Assembly: GCA_958407995.1 (NCBI GenBank)
Contig: CATYJU010000004.1
Coordinates: 17,896-81,895 of the forward strand
Length of the DNA: 64,000 bases
Direction of reading: 5' to 3'
From: an uncultured Collinsella sp.
GTDB taxonomy: Bacteria; Actinomycetota; Coriobacteriia; Coriobacteriales; Coriobacteriaceae
The first letter of the stretch is position 1, and every line of letters starts with the position of its first letter. Below are positions 23,139 through 32,617 of the stretch, in pieces. A model generated the notes under the pieces. That model worked only from the letters and a program-made list of their open reading frames with translations, had not been told where the DNA came from and ran no database searches. The translations under genes were made by a program, and so were the position numbers.

Positions 23139-25118
23139 TTAGTCAATCGGATCGAGCGCATCGATCTGCGCAAGCCACAGACGTGAGCTGGCGTCACTCG
23201 GCATACGCCAATCGCCGCGCGGACTGAGCGTCACCGAGCCCACCTTGGGACCATCGGGCAGGCAGCTGCGCTTAAACTGCTGGGCAAAGAAGCGACGATA
23301 GAACGTACGCAACCACGTGTGGACGGTCTTGACGTCGTAGACGCCCTCGAAGCTCTTGAGCGCCATGCGGTAGATCTTGCCCGGCTCAAAGCCAAAACGC
23401 AGCAGGTAGTAGAGGAAGTAGTCGTGCAACTCGTACGGGCCCACCAAATCCTCGGTCTTCTGCGCAATCTCGCCGTCGCCCGTGGGCGGCAGAAGCTCGG
23501 GGGACACCGGCGTATCGAGGATATCGAGCAAGACCTCGGCAATGCGCCCGCCAAAGACATCGGCGGCATAGCGTACCAGATGGCGCACAAGCGTCTTGGG
23601 CACGCTCGCGTTGACGGCGTACATGCTCATGTGGTCGCCGTTATAGGTAGCCCAGCCGAGCGCCAGCTCCGACAGGTCGCCCGTGCCAATGACAAAACCG
23701 CCAGCCTGGTTGGCCAGATCCATCAGAATCTGCGTACGCTCGCGCGCCTGGCTGTTCTCGTAGGTCACGTCCTGCACAGCTGGATCATGCTCAATGTCCT
23801 TGAAGTGCTGCTCCACAGCCGCGTGGATCGAAACCTCGCGGAAGCTCACACCCAGGTCGCGGGCGAGCGACTCGGCATTCGACTTGGTGCGATGCGTCGT
23901 GCCGAAGCCGGGCATGGACACGGCTGTGATACCAGTGCGCGGCAGCCCCAGTGCATCGAAGGCACGCACGGTCACAAGCAGCGCTAGCGTGGAGTCCAAG
24001 CCGCCCGAAAGGCCGATAACCGCAGCCTTGGTACCCGTGTGGGCAAGGCGGGTCTTGAGGCCCGCAGTCTGCAGATCGAGGATCGTCTCGCAGCGCTCAG
24101 CCAGGTCACCATGGTCGGCAGGCACGAAGGGCGCGCGGGGGAAGACACGGTCGATGTCGAGCGCATCGCGCAGGACAGGATCTTCGGCCAGCACGCCCTC
24201 AAACGAAAACTCAACGGTCACGGCCTCCGGCGCATCGTCCGAGCGCGTCCATGTCGTCGAGCGACGGCGCTCGGCAACCAACCGGTCAAGATCGACGTCG
24301 GCGACGGCCATATCGCAAGTGAGGAGCTTCGTCGCGGCAAGCTTAGAGCCGTTTTCGTAGACGAGGTTCTCGCCCGCAAAGACCATGTCGGTCGTGGACT
24401 CGCCCTCGCTCGCGTCCGCGTAGGCATAGGCGCAGTACAGGCGCGCGCTCTGATTGGAGATAAGGCTGCGGCGGTAATCTGCCTTACCGATAATCTCGTC
24501 CGAGGCCGACGGGTTGAGAATCACCGTCGCACCGGCAAGCGCCATCTCGGTCGAAGGGGGCGCCGGCACCCACAGGTCCTCGCAGACCTCAACGCCCAGC
24601 ACCATATCCTCGACACCTTCATCACAGCAGCGGTAGACAAGCCCCGAACCCAGCGGAACCGGACCCCGACCGGCAAACTCGACCCACACAGGATCTGCGG
24701 GCGCCGGAGCAAACCAGCGGCGCTCGTAGAACTCGCCATAGTTGGGCAGATACTTCTTGGCCGTGAGGCCCAAAAGCTCGCCCGCGCAGCACACGGCGGC
24801 GCAGTTGTAGATATTCTCGGCAACTGCAACGGGAAGACCAATGGTAAAGACAATCGGCAGCTCGCGGGTTTCATCGAGAATATGTGCCAGTGCGGTCTCG
24901 CAGGCATGCAGCAGCGTGCGGTTATGAAACAGGTCGGCCGCGGTATAGCCGCACAAGTTAAGCTCGGGCAGCACCAGCGCGCGAACGCCGCGCTCGGCAG
25001 CCTCGCGAACAGCCGCCAGCGCAACCTCGGCATTGCCCTCGACATCGGCCACGCGAATCCGCGGCGACGCCGCCGCCACACGCAAAAAGCCATCAGACTG
25101 AGAAAGGTGAAGATTCAT
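23139..25118 (-). CDS. nadE: Glutamine-dependent NAD+ synthetase
   Basis: 659 residues, a two-domain NadE. The N-terminal nitrilase-type glutaminase has Glu in VLPELNLCGYTA, Lys in GLTAKKYLPNYGEFYE and Cys in VEVCEDLW. The C-terminal synthetase has the ATP pyrophosphatase motif GLSGGLDSTLALL, then GTGDLSELALGWATYNGDH and the late RSCLPDGPKVGSV. It amidates deamido-NAD using glutamine. ATG 25118 is chosen because GGGAG lies 8 nt upstream; a start nine codons earlier has no ribosome site. Confidence 0.95.
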   Translation of the reverse strand: MNLHLSQSDGFLRVAAASPRIRVADVEGNAEVALAAVREAAERGVRALVLPELNLCGYTAADLFHNRTLLHACETALAHILDETRELPIVFTIGLPVAVAENIYNCAAVCCAGELLGLTAKKYLPNYGEFYERRWFAPAPADPVWVEFAGRGPVPLGSGLVYRCCDEGVEDMVLGVEVCEDLWVPAPPSTEMALAGATVILNPSASDEIIGKADYRRSLISNQSARLYCAYAYADASEGESTTDMVFAGENLVYENGSKLAATKLLTCDMAVADVDLDRLVAERRRSTTWTRSDDAPEAVTVEFSFEGVLAEDPVLRDALDIDRVFPRAPFVPADHGDLAERCETILDLQTAGLKTRLAHTGTKAAVIGLSGGLDSTLALLVTVRAFDALGLPRTGITAVSMPGFGTTHRTKSNAESLARDLGVSFREVSIHAAVEQHFKDIEHDPAVQDVTYENSQARERTQILMDLANQAGGFVIGTGDLSELALGWATYNGDHMSMYAVNASVPKTLVRHLVRYAADVFGGRIAEVLLDILDTPVSPELLPPTGDGEIAQKTEDLVGPYELHDYFLYYLLRFGFEPGKIYRMALKSFEGVYDVKTVHTWLRTFYRRFFAQQFKRSCLPDGPKVGSVTLSPRGDWRMPSDASSRLWLAQIDALDPID

Positions 25119-25321
25119 AAGAATGCTCCCGTGCGTAGACGCCATTCACAACAATTAGCAAGCCCTATTGTAGTTCAACCGCCGGGTGTAACCGCATCCC
25201 ACCAACTTGGTGAGCTATTGATGAGTTGATGATATCTGTTAAATGTCACGTACGATTCACATCTGGTGGGTACCCTGATGGCTGCATGAAACGAAGCAGA
25301 TTTACACCGGGAGGACCCCGT

Positions 25322-26284
25322 ATGACAACCAAGTACACCGACGCGCCGCGCACGCGCGTCATGACACCGGCATCGCTCAACAACGGCGTTCACGAAAACC
25401 ATTCCATCGGACAGACCATGGCCATCGCGCCCAAAAAGGGCCTGTTCGATGACATTTCCATTCCTCAGATCATTGCCGGCGCCGCAGCCGCCGCCACGAG
25501 CGTCGCGCTTGCCTCCAAGATTGGTATCGCTGGTTCAGTAATTGGTGCTGCCGTGAGCTCGGTCATCACCGTTGTGTCCTCGCAGGTCTACCGCCACTTT
25601 ATCTCTGCCAGCGCCAAAGCCCTCAAAGGTACGCACGCCGACGTCGACTACCCCGCCGGCGCCTACGAGCCCGTTGAGCCCGATGTCGAGGAGCACCTAG
25701 GTGGCGCCGCGACCACGCAGGAAATGCGCCAGGTTGCGGGACGCGCGACCACGGCACGCGTCGCCCCTAACAGCCTGCGCGCCAAAGCCGCGGCAGAGCG
25801 CAGCCAGACGCAAAAGAAGGTCATCATCTTCTCGATCGCCATCGCCATCGTCGCGGTCATCGCCTGCGCCGGCGCCATCCTTATCACCACCGCCGGTGAG
25901 GGTCTGGGCGAGCGCCCCGAGCCAATCCTTTCGTCGCGCACGACCGAGAGCGATGCAAATGGCAACACCCAGTCGCAAGATCAGCAGGCACAGGCGGACG
26001 GCACGCAAGACAGTTCTACCTCTACCGATTCGTCCTCGAACACCCAAAACCAATCGCAGGGCACCGATTCCTCTACGGCCAACAGTGGCACGCCGTCCGG
26101 CACGACCGACTCAAGCCAAACGACTGACGGTTCACAGCCGAGCACGGGCGGCCAGACGAGCGACACCACTTCGGGAACGGGCACAGCAGACAGCAACAAC
26201 ACCAACAGCTCGAACAGCTCGAGCGGAACCGCGTCCGGCACGGCATCTGACAGCTCGAGCCAAGGCACGGCATCGGGCAACTAA
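25322..26284 (+). CDS. Membrane protein with Ser/Thr-rich surface tail
   Basis: 320 residues. An N-terminal cytoplasmic part, a hydrophobic Ala/Gly/Val region (IPQIIAGAAAAATSVALASK, then AGSVIGAAVSSVITVVSSQV, about 47-83), a second helix (IIFSIAIAIVAVIACAGAILI, about 165-186) and about 125 residues almost entirely Ser, Thr, Gly, Asn, Gln and Asp. The tail has the composition of a wall-spanning or glycosylated linker. GGGAGG precedes ATG 25322. I recognise no family. It sits alone between NadE and another repeat-rich protein. Confidence 0.65.
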   Translation: MTTKYTDAPRTRVMTPASLNNGVHENHSIGQTMAIAPKKGLFDDISIPQIIAGAAAAATSVALASKIGIAGSVIGAAVSSVITVVSSQVYRHFISASAKALKGTHADVDYPAGAYEPVEPDVEEHLGGAATTQEMRQVAGRATTARVAPNSLRAKAAAERSQTQKKVIIFSIAIAIVAVIACAGAILITTAGEGLGERPEPILSSRTTESDANGNTQSQDQQAQADGTQDSSTSTDSSSNTQNQSQGTDSSTANSGTPSGTTDSSQTTDGSQPSTGGQTSDTTSGTGTADSNNTNSSNSSSGTASGTASDSSSQGTASGN

Positions 26285-26423
26285 GCACATTTGCCTCTCA
26301 TAGATAACCGACCTGTACAACGGGCGCGAATCGAAAGCGGTTCGCGCCCGTTTGCCTTGGGCGCCGCCATGGCGAACACCATGCGATGGTAAGATGCTTT
26401 GGTGTGTAAAGAGGAGATTTGCC

Positions 26424-27713
26424 ATGAGCAAGACAATAGTTAGGCCCACGCTTTCGCTGGGCAACCACATCTATCTGTATCGCCTGCTACGCGATGCAAT
26501 CGGATGCGGCAAGCAAACGTTTATGACGCAGGTCGAGGAGGCGCTCGCCGCCGGCGACATGACCGCTTATGACTTGGGCTTCGAGTCCACACGCGAGCTG
26601 CTCGAGGAGCTCAACGACTGCATTAAGCTGACCGTCTTTAAGGGCGGCCGCCTGTATGCCACCGTCATCGCCAACGAGGCCTGGGATACCGCCCTTGCCA
26701 AGGGCGAGGACAAGCCCAAGGCTGCCAAGGGCGCCAAGCAGTCCTACAAAAAGAAGAAACGCGGCGAAAAGGACCTCAAGGCCGTACGCCCCAAGCACGT
26801 TAAGCGTCCCGAGCCCGAAGCCATGGTTGAAGCCGCGCCGGAACCCGAGCCCGAGACAGAGATCGAAGTCGCTATTGAGGTAACGGCAGAAGCCGAAACC
26901 GAAATCGCCGCATCGACCGATCCCGAAGTCATATCCGAGCAGGAAGCCACTGTGGAGCTCAACGAAGCACCCAAGTCGACAACCGAAGAAGCCGCTGACC
27001 AGCCCGAGACGTCTGCGTTCCAAAACAGCGATGTCTTTGGTGACGAGGCCGAGGACGATCAGTCCGACGAGCCCGCCGATCAAGACGCTACCGAGTCGGC
27101 GCCGCAGCCCGAGACGCCGCAGCCCGCCATCTCGCTCACGGTCGTCTATGACCCCGAGAATGCCAATGCCGGCATCACCACCATGGCATCCACGCCGGTC
27201 GAGACAAAGCCATCTGTCGAGGCAAAGGATGCCCCTCAAGCCAAGACCAAAACCGAGACCGAAGACACGTCCGTCCCCGTGGAGCCGACAGATTCCGCAG
27301 CTAAGCCGGAAGCGGCGCCTGAGCCTGAGCCTGTCATCGAGTCCGCATCCACACCCGTCTATGACCAGATTCCCGCACCTGTACCGGCTCCGGTCCCCGC
27401 ACCCGCAGCACCTGCCATCCCCGAGGACTTCCCCATCGATTTCGCAACCGAGGTCTTCTGCCCCGGCCCGCTTCTGCACCAGTTGTCGACCTATCTCCCC
27501 TACGGCGCCGATACCCTCGGCATCGTCGGCGAGTACTACTGGATCGCCCGCGAGCGCGGTACCATCGAGGCCGCGCGAAACCGCGCAAGCTTCCCCCTGC
27601 GCTACACGCAGGCCGGCGAGCGCCGCGAGGTTACCGTGCGCATCCGCCGCAACACCACCGGTGGCCTCGGATCCACCTGGGCCATCGATAAAGTCGAAGA
27701 ACCCGAGCAGTAA
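26424..27713 (+). CDS. Protein of unknown function with two globular ends and a long acidic Pro/Glu linker
   Basis: 429 residues. An N-terminal domain (about 1-95) has a conserved look (LGNHIYLYRLLRDAIGCGKQ, ESTRELLEELNDCIKLTVFKGG). A basic patch KKKKRGEKDLKAVRPKHVKR leads into about 220 residues of Glu/Pro/Ala/Thr-rich low complexity, ending in PAPVPAPVPAPAAPA. A C-terminal domain (about 340-429) contains LLHQLSTYLPYGADTLGIVGEY and RREVTVRIRRNTTGGLGSTWAIDKV. No signal peptide or membrane helix. AGGAG precedes ATG 26424. Function unknown; the basic patch hints at nucleic-acid contact. Confidence 0.6.
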   Translation: MSKTIVRPTLSLGNHIYLYRLLRDAIGCGKQTFMTQVEEALAAGDMTAYDLGFESTRELLEELNDCIKLTVFKGGRLYATVIANEAWDTALAKGEDKPKAAKGAKQSYKKKKRGEKDLKAVRPKHVKRPEPEAMVEAAPEPEPETEIEVAIEVTAEAETEIAASTDPEVISEQEATVELNEAPKSTTEEAADQPETSAFQNSDVFGDEAEDDQSDEPADQDATESAPQPETPQPAISLTVVYDPENANAGITTMASTPVETKPSVEAKDAPQAKTKTETEDTSVPVEPTDSAAKPEAAPEPEPVIESASTPVYDQIPAPVPAPVPAPAAPAIPEDFPIDFATEVFCPGPLLHQLSTYLPYGADTLGIVGEYYWIARERGTIEAARNRASFPLRYTQAGERREVTVRIRRNTTGGLGSTWAIDKVEEPEQ

Positions 27714-27718
27714 CGACA

Positions 27719-27755
27719 AACGGCTCAAATCCAAATCAGGATTTGAGCCGTTTTT
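27719..27755 (+). terminator. Terminator of the acidic-linker protein gene
   Basis: AACGGCTCAAATCC and GGATTTGAGCCGTT arms, 6-nt loop, T-run. Confidence 0.9.
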
Positions 27756-27790
27756 ATTTGTTGATGTTGCGTAACCAACAGCGAGCGGGC

Positions 27791-27878
27791 CGCAAGTGCC
27801 CCAGGTTGCCGTGAAAGAGGAGCGACGCGTACTTCGGTACGCGAGCGACGGCTTGAACGGCAAGATGGGGTGCTTGCG
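27791..27878. repeat. Interspersed palindromic repeat family 1, copy C (inverted)
   Basis: On the minus strand: CATCTTGCCGTTCAAGCCGT, then CGCTCGCGTACCGAAGTACG and GCTCCTCTTTCACGGCAACC. Outer arms are CGCAAGTGCCCCA and TGGGGTGCTTGCG, differing from copies A and B. As in copy B, a GTTACG hairpin lies at the 5' side of the core. Confidence 0.8.
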
Positions 27879-27897
27879 ACCCGCGCAGCGTCGAGCA

Positions 27898-27924
27898 GTT
27901 ACGCGGTTTGGAAAACCGCGTAAC
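27898..27924 (-). terminator. Hairpin ending ettA
   Basis: GTTACGCGGTTT and AAACCGCGTAAC pair perfectly around 3 nt, 4 bp beyond the ettA stop. It has no T-run and resembles the hairpin at 18071. Confidence 0.7.
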
Positions 27925-27927
27925 GAT

Positions 27928-29607
27928 CTAGTCGCGCGTCAGCTTACGGTGAATACGATGCGGCTGGGCTGCGTCCTCGCCTAGGCGCTCGATGCGGTTG
28001 GCCTGATAGGCCTCGAAGTTGCCCTCGAACCAATACCAGTTGCCCGGGTTCTCGTCGGTGCCCTCCCACGCCAGAATGTGCGTGGCGACGCGGTCCAGGA
28101 ACATACGGTCGTGGCTAATAACCACCGAGCAGCCCGGGAACTCGAGCAGCGCCGCCTCGAGCGAGGACAGCGTCTCGACGTCGAGGTCGTTCGTGGGCTC
28201 GTCGAGGAGCAGCAGGTTGCCGCCCTGCTTGAGCGTGAGTGCCAGGTTCAGACGGTTGCGCTCGCCACCGGAGAGTACGCCAGCGCGCTTCTGCTGGTCC
28301 TGGCCCTTAAAGCCAAAGCTCGCCACATAGGCGCGGCTCGGGACCTCGGTCTCGCCGACCATCATGTGGTTCAGGCCGTCCGAGACGACCTCCCACAGGT
28401 TCTTGTCGGGGTCGATGCCGGAGCGGTTCTGATCAACGTAGCTAATCTTGACGGTCTCGCCCACCTCGAGCTCGCCCGAAGTCAGCGGCTCCAGACCCAC
28501 AATCGTCTTGAACAGCGTGGTCTTACCGACACCGTTGGGGCCGATCACGCCCACGATGCCGTTGCGCGGCAGGGTGAACGAAAGGTCATCGATGAGCACG
28601 CGGCCATCGAATTCCTTGTGCAGATGATGAGCCTCAAGCACCTTGTTGCCCAGACGCGGTCCAACGGGAATGCGGATGTCGGTCCAGTCGAGCTTCTGGC
28701 TTGCGCGGGCCTCGGCCTCCATCTCCTCGTAGCGAGCCAAACGGGCCTTGTTCTTGGCCTGACGAGCCTTGGGCGAGCTGCGCACCCACTCGAGCTCGGC
28801 CTCCATGCGCTTGGCGAGCTTGGCGTCACGGTTGCCCTGCGCCTCGATGCGGGCGGCCTTGGTCTCCAGATACGTGGAGTAGTTGCCCTTGTAGGGATAA
28901 AGGTGACCGCGGTCGACCTCGCAGATCCACTCGGCAACATTATCCAGGAAGTAGCGATCGTGCGTGACGGCAAGCACGGCACCCTGGTAGTTGTGCAGGA
29001 AATGCTCGAGCCACAGGATCGACTCGGCGTCCAGGTGGTTTGTGGGCTCGTCGAGCAGCAGCAGGTCGGGAGCCTCGAGCAACAGCTTGCACAGGGCCAC
29101 GCGACGGCGCTCGCCGCCGGAAAGCACGTTAACCGGCATGTCGGAATCGGGCAGCTGCAGGGCGTCCATGGCCTGACCGAGCTTGGAATCGATATCCCAG
29201 CCGTCGGCGGCGTCGATCTCGTCCTGGAGCTTGCCCATCTCGGCCATGAGGGCATCCATGTCGCAGTCCGGGTCGCACATCTCCTCGCCGATTTTGTTGA
29301 AGCGATCGACCTTGGCGATCATGTCGCCAAATGCCATGCGCACGTTCTCGATGACGGTCTTGTCGTCGTCGAGCGGCGGCTCCTGCTGCAGGATGCCCAC
29401 GGTGTAGCCGGGAGTGAGCTTGGCATCACCGTTGGAGACCTCCTCGATGCCGGCCATGATCTTGAGCAGGGTCGACTTGCCCATACCGTTGGGGCCCACG
29501 ACGCCGATCTTGGCACCGGGGTAGAAGCTCAGGGTCACGTCGTCAAGGATCACCTTGTCGCCATGGGCCTTACGAGCCTGATACATCTGGTAGATAAACT
29601 CCGCCAT
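27928..29607 (-). CDS. ettA: Energy-dependent translational throttle protein EttA (ABC-F)
   Basis: 559 residues, the EttA length. Two ABC domains: Walker A GPNGMGKST and GPNGVGKTT, signatures LSGGERRRVAL and LSGGERNRLNL, and LLLLDEPTNHLD / LLLLDEPTNDLD. The linker holds AELEWVRSSPKARQAKNKARL, the PtIM region that contacts the ribosome, and the arm insertion in domain 1 is present. There are no membrane helices. EttA binds the ribosomal E site and gates translation by ATP/ADP level. GAAAGG lies upstream of the ATG. Confidence 0.92.
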   Translation of the reverse strand: MAEFIYQMYQARKAHGDKVILDDVTLSFYPGAKIGVVGPNGMGKSTLLKIMAGIEEVSNGDAKLTPGYTVGILQQEPPLDDDKTVIENVRMAFGDMIAKVDRFNKIGEEMCDPDCDMDALMAEMGKLQDEIDAADGWDIDSKLGQAMDALQLPDSDMPVNVLSGGERRRVALCKLLLEAPDLLLLDEPTNHLDAESILWLEHFLHNYQGAVLAVTHDRYFLDNVAEWICEVDRGHLYPYKGNYSTYLETKAARIEAQGNRDAKLAKRMEAELEWVRSSPKARQAKNKARLARYEEMEAEARASQKLDWTDIRIPVGPRLGNKVLEAHHLHKEFDGRVLIDDLSFTLPRNGIVGVIGPNGVGKTTLFKTIVGLEPLTSGELEVGETVKISYVDQNRSGIDPDKNLWEVVSDGLNHMMVGETEVPSRAYVASFGFKGQDQQKRAGVLSGGERNRLNLALTLKQGGNLLLLDEPTNDLDVETLSSLEAALLEFPGCSVVISHDRMFLDRVATHILAWEGTDENPGNWYWFEGNFEAYQANRIERLGEDAAQPHRIHRKLTRD

Positions 29608-29791
29608 TTGTCTGTTCTATCCTTTCTACCTGCTGTTTCCCTATTCTTGATTCGCTTTAGTGGAAACGAAATGAGGAAACCAGCTCTGAAACTTAACGAA
29701 AAAGGGGCATGGTTGCCCACACCCCCTAATACTACCTGGGAAAAGTCCCCCGGAACATACTATGAACTGCGTACGCTAGTTTTCCGCAACC

Positions 29792-30496
29792 TTAACGAGC
29801 GGCTCGCTGCGATTTGCGCCACAGCAGATACGAGTAGACGTAGACGGCTCCGACCGAACCAAACGCCAGAACCGCAATCACTGCGGCGACGACTTCACTC
29901 GAAAGCACGCTGCCCGCCACGCCCATCACAATCAGGCCAACACCCAGCACCATAAAGCAGGCACCGCCAAAGCGCTGCGTACGGCGCCAGTTCTCGGGAT
30001 CGGCAAGCGCCCAGGGCGTCTTGATACCGAGTGTATAGTTCCGCTTCACACGCGGCAAGTAGTTGCCTACGCCGATGAACAGCAGACCGACAGCACCGGA
30101 AATCAGCACGTTGACCGAACCGACCGCCGGCACCACGTCCCAGATCGTAAGCTCACCCAACCAGCTTATGGCGCACATAAACAAGGTGAAGGCGATTACG
30201 AAGCCCTGATAGAACTTGCCCGAGGTTCGATACGCCTCGCCCTTGGGGTCAATGCGTGGCACGACGTAGAACATCGCAAGAAGTGCCAGAGGCAGCACGC
30301 CGAGCGCGGAGGCCATCCAGCTAGGACCCCAACCGTCGACGGCGCCGTTCGCGCCCCAGTGCGTAGGAATCTGCGCAGGCAAGCTCGGCATCACTATGAG
30401 GTGCGCTACGACATTGGCGACGCACAGAGCGATCAGCGCAATCCACACACGCCGCGATACCCCCGTGGCGTGAATGCCCTTGTTTTCGTTATTCAT
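29792..30496 (-). CDS. sdpI: SdpI-family membrane protein
   Basis: 234 residues with six hydrophobic segments. The N-terminal DUF1648 motif (LPAQIPTHWGANGAVDGWGP) and the C-terminal SdpI motif (VGNYLPRVKRNYTLGIKTPWALADPENWRRTQRFGG) are both clear. In Bacillus SdpI gives immunity to the SDP killing peptide and signals to SdpR. ATG 30496 overlaps the regulator stop by 8 bp. No sdpABC toxin genes are nearby, so it may protect against foreign peptides or have another envelope role. Confidence 0.88.
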   Translation of the reverse strand: MNNENKGIHATGVSRRVWIALIALCVANVVAHLIVMPSLPAQIPTHWGANGAVDGWGPSWMASALGVLPLALLAMFYVVPRIDPKGEAYRTSGKFYQGFVIAFTLFMCAISWLGELTIWDVVPAVGSVNVLISGAVGLLFIGVGNYLPRVKRNYTLGIKTPWALADPENWRRTQRFGGACFMVLGVGLIVMGVAGSVLSSEVVAAVIAVLAFGSVGAVYVYSYLLWRKSQRAAR

Positions 30497-30767
30497 CCTT
30501 ATCACCTTCCGTGTTTGTAAAGCCCATAAACCAACCGATCAAGTCCTGCATGACGGTGGTGTTTAAGCTGTATACGATGTTTTGGCCATGGCGCTCGTCG
30601 GTCACCAATCCGGCGTTTTTGAGCGTCGCCAAGTGATGACTTAGCGACGGCTTACTGATATCGAAATGCTCGGCAAGCTCCCCCGCCGTGCAATTGCCCT
30701 CGCGTAGCAACTCCAAAATGCGCCGTCGCGTTGGATCGGCAAGCGCCTTAAAACCCTCTCCCGGCAT
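30489..30767 (-). CDS. sdpR: SdpR-type ArsR-family repressor
   Basis: 92 residues: a compact winged helix with FKALADPTRRRILELLREGN, CTAGELAEHFDISKPSLSHHL and the wing VTDERHGQNIVYSLN, typical of the ArsR/SdpR family without metal-binding Cys pairs. It is the first gene of a two-gene unit with sdpI and probably represses its own promoter; a TTAGA/TCTAA palindrome lies 50 bp upstream. By analogy with Bacillus, SdpI occupied by toxin would sequester this repressor at the membrane. Confidence 0.87.
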   Translation of the reverse strand: MPGEGFKALADPTRRRILELLREGNCTAGELAEHFDISKPSLSHHLATLKNAGLVTDERHGQNIVYSLNTTVMQDLIGWFMGFTNTEGDKDE

Positions 30768-30801
30768 AAGACCTCCTCTCAGCGCCCCTCATGACGCGCA
30801 C

Positions 30802-30831
30802 ACTATACTGGATATTTAGATGTTTGTCTAA
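30802..30831 (-). promoter_or_regulatory. sdpRI promoter and candidate SdpR operator
   Basis: Minus-strand -10 TATAGT at 30802-30807, with TTAGAcaaacaTCTAA (30816-30831) between -10 and -35. An operator there would block polymerase. Confidence 0.5.
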
Positions 30832-30946
30832 CTATTTAATCGAAATGCTTCAAACCACATCATAGTAAGCGTCATCGCAACCTATGGGCGATTACCTATA
30901 ATGGCGATAGCTAAAACACGATTCGCTTCCCCATCGGAGGATGTCT

Positions 30947-31741
30947 ATGACCGAAAACGCTACTGCTCTCGTCGAGACGCGCGATACCAAGCTCGAAATC
31001 ATCATGGGCCGCGAGGCACTCGACAAGCTCGCCGATGCTACGGTACTGGTGCTCGGCTGCGGAGGCGTGGGCTCCAACTGCTGCGAGGCACTCGCCCGCG
31101 GCGGCATCGGACATTTCGTCATTCTGGACAAGGACATCATCGCGCCCAGCAATATCAATCGCCAGGCCATCGCCTTTCACAGCACCATCGGCAAGCGCAA
31201 AGTGGACGTGATGGATGCCATGATTCGCGATATCAATCCCGCCGCCACCGTTATCAAGCGCACCGAATACCTGCTGAGCGACAACATCGACGAGTTCTTC
31301 GCGAGCGTTTTGGAGCAGACGGGTGGCAAGCTCGACTACGTCGTCGACGCCATCGACACCATCTCGGCCAAGCTTACCATTGCCAAATATGCTCAGGACC
31401 ACGACATTCGTTTGGTTAGCTCCATGGGCGGGGCCAACAAGCTCCATCCCGAGTGCCTCCGCTTTGCCGACATTTTCGATACGGTACGTGACCCCATGAG
31501 CCGCATCATGCGCAAAGAATGTAAGAAGCGCGGAATCAAGAGTCTGCACGTGCTGTTTAGCTGCGAGGAATCGGTTAAGACCCAACCCCGCGACCCGTCC
31601 AACATCCACGAGCGTACCGAGTTGGGTACCGCCAGCTTTATGCCGCCCATCATGGGTCAGATGATTGCCGGCGAGGTTATCCGCCGGATCAGCGGGCGCG
31701 GCACCGAGCGCGTACGCGCCGACGGCCAACGCCTGGACTAG
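30947..31741 (+). CDS. tcdA: tRNA threonylcarbamoyladenosine dehydratase
   Basis: 264 residues of the E1-like ThiF superfamily, TcdA branch. Nucleotide-binding GCGGVGSNCCEALARGGIGH, NRQAI, DAIDTISAKL and the C-terminal FMPPIMGQMIAGEVIRRISG are diagnostic. It adenylates and dehydrates t6A to cyclic t6A in ANN-reading tRNAs. ATG 30947 is preferred over 30941 because CGGAGG ends only at 30940. tatD follows 14 bp later, so the two are co-transcribed. Confidence 0.9.
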   Translation: MTENATALVETRDTKLEIIMGREALDKLADATVLVLGCGGVGSNCCEALARGGIGHFVILDKDIIAPSNINRQAIAFHSTIGKRKVDVMDAMIRDINPAATVIKRTEYLLSDNIDEFFASVLEQTGGKLDYVVDAIDTISAKLTIAKYAQDHDIRLVSSMGGANKLHPECLRFADIFDTVRDPMSRIMRKECKKRGIKSLHVLFSCEESVKTQPRDPSNIHERTELGTASFMPPIMGQMIAGEVIRRISGRGTERVRADGQRLD

Positions 31742-31755
31742 CAGGATGTCCTGCG

Positions 31756-32538
31756 ATGGAACCGCAATTCTTTGACACGCATTGTCATCTTGATTTGATG
31801 CTCGGCCCCGATGCTGCAGCCAGTGAGTCGGCGGCGTCGGGTCTGGGGCTCTTTGACTGCGGGGTCGACCCACGCGACTTTTCGGCCGCAAACGGGCGCG
31901 CCCGTCGCCTACCAGGCATCATCGCTGGCGTTGGGCTCCACCCCTGGTGGCTCGCCGACGGCCGCTGCGGTCCTGCCGAAGTCGATCTGCTTTGCGAAGT
32001 TGCTGCCCAAGAGCGCTACATCGGCGAGGTGGGACTCGACTTTTCCGCACGCTTTGCCGGAAGTGAGCCGCTACAAATACAGGCATTTGACCGGCTCTGC
32101 GATACACTCGTGCAGCATCCTCTTACCGGGCGCGTGATATCAATTCACGCCGTTCGTTCGGCAGGAGCCGTACTGGACGTCCTCGAATCGCATGGACTAC
32201 TCATCCCAAACCCCGACTCCCCCGTTATCATCTTCCACTGGTTTAGCGGCACTTCGGACGAACTCGTCCGCGCGCGTGATGCGGACTGTTATTTTTCCGT
32301 CAACGAACGCATGCTCGCGTCTAAACGAGGACGCGAATACGCACGACAGATTCCACTCGATCGTTTACTGCTCGAGACCGATGCACCAGCGGAGGCAAAC
32401 ACAGAAACAAGCGCGCAGTCGCTCATCAAATCGCTCACAAGGACCTCAGAACGCATCGCCTCGCTCAAAAATTGTGACGGAAAGCGCATCGAGTCGGCAG
32501 TTTTAACAAATGCGCACTCTGTTTTTGACCTTCGCTAA
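31756..32538 (+). CDS. tatD: TatD-family metal-dependent hydrolase
   Basis: 260 residues with the TatD fold. Metal ligands are visible in FDTHCHLD, VGLHPWW, IGEVGLDFS, ISIHAVRSAG, IFHWFSG and LLLETDAPAE. Family members are 3'-5' DNases or related phosphoesterases. The protein is somewhat short at the N-terminal side of the first insert but all ligand motifs are kept. It follows tcdA closely. No terminator is obvious before the convergent FGGY kinase gene. Confidence 0.88.
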   Translation: MEPQFFDTHCHLDLMLGPDAAASESAASGLGLFDCGVDPRDFSAANGRARRLPGIIAGVGLHPWWLADGRCGPAEVDLLCEVAAQERYIGEVGLDFSARFAGSEPLQIQAFDRLCDTLVQHPLTGRVISIHAVRSAGAVLDVLESHGLLIPNPDSPVIIFHWFSGTSDELVRARDADCYFSVNERMLASKRGREYARQIPLDRLLLETDAPAEANTETSAQSLIKSLTRTSERIASLKNCDGKRIESAVLTNAHSVFDLR

Positions 32539-32617
32539 CCCCTGTGGGCAAAAATGCCAAGGGACATGCGAATCGCACAACGCAGTCCCTATTGGTAGGC
32601 AGTACAATTCGGCAGCA

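Noticed and set aside
28078..29955. A 625-codon plus-strand frame opposite ettA
   Set aside because: Antisense of the repeated ABC-F coding sequence; no ribosome site or known motif.
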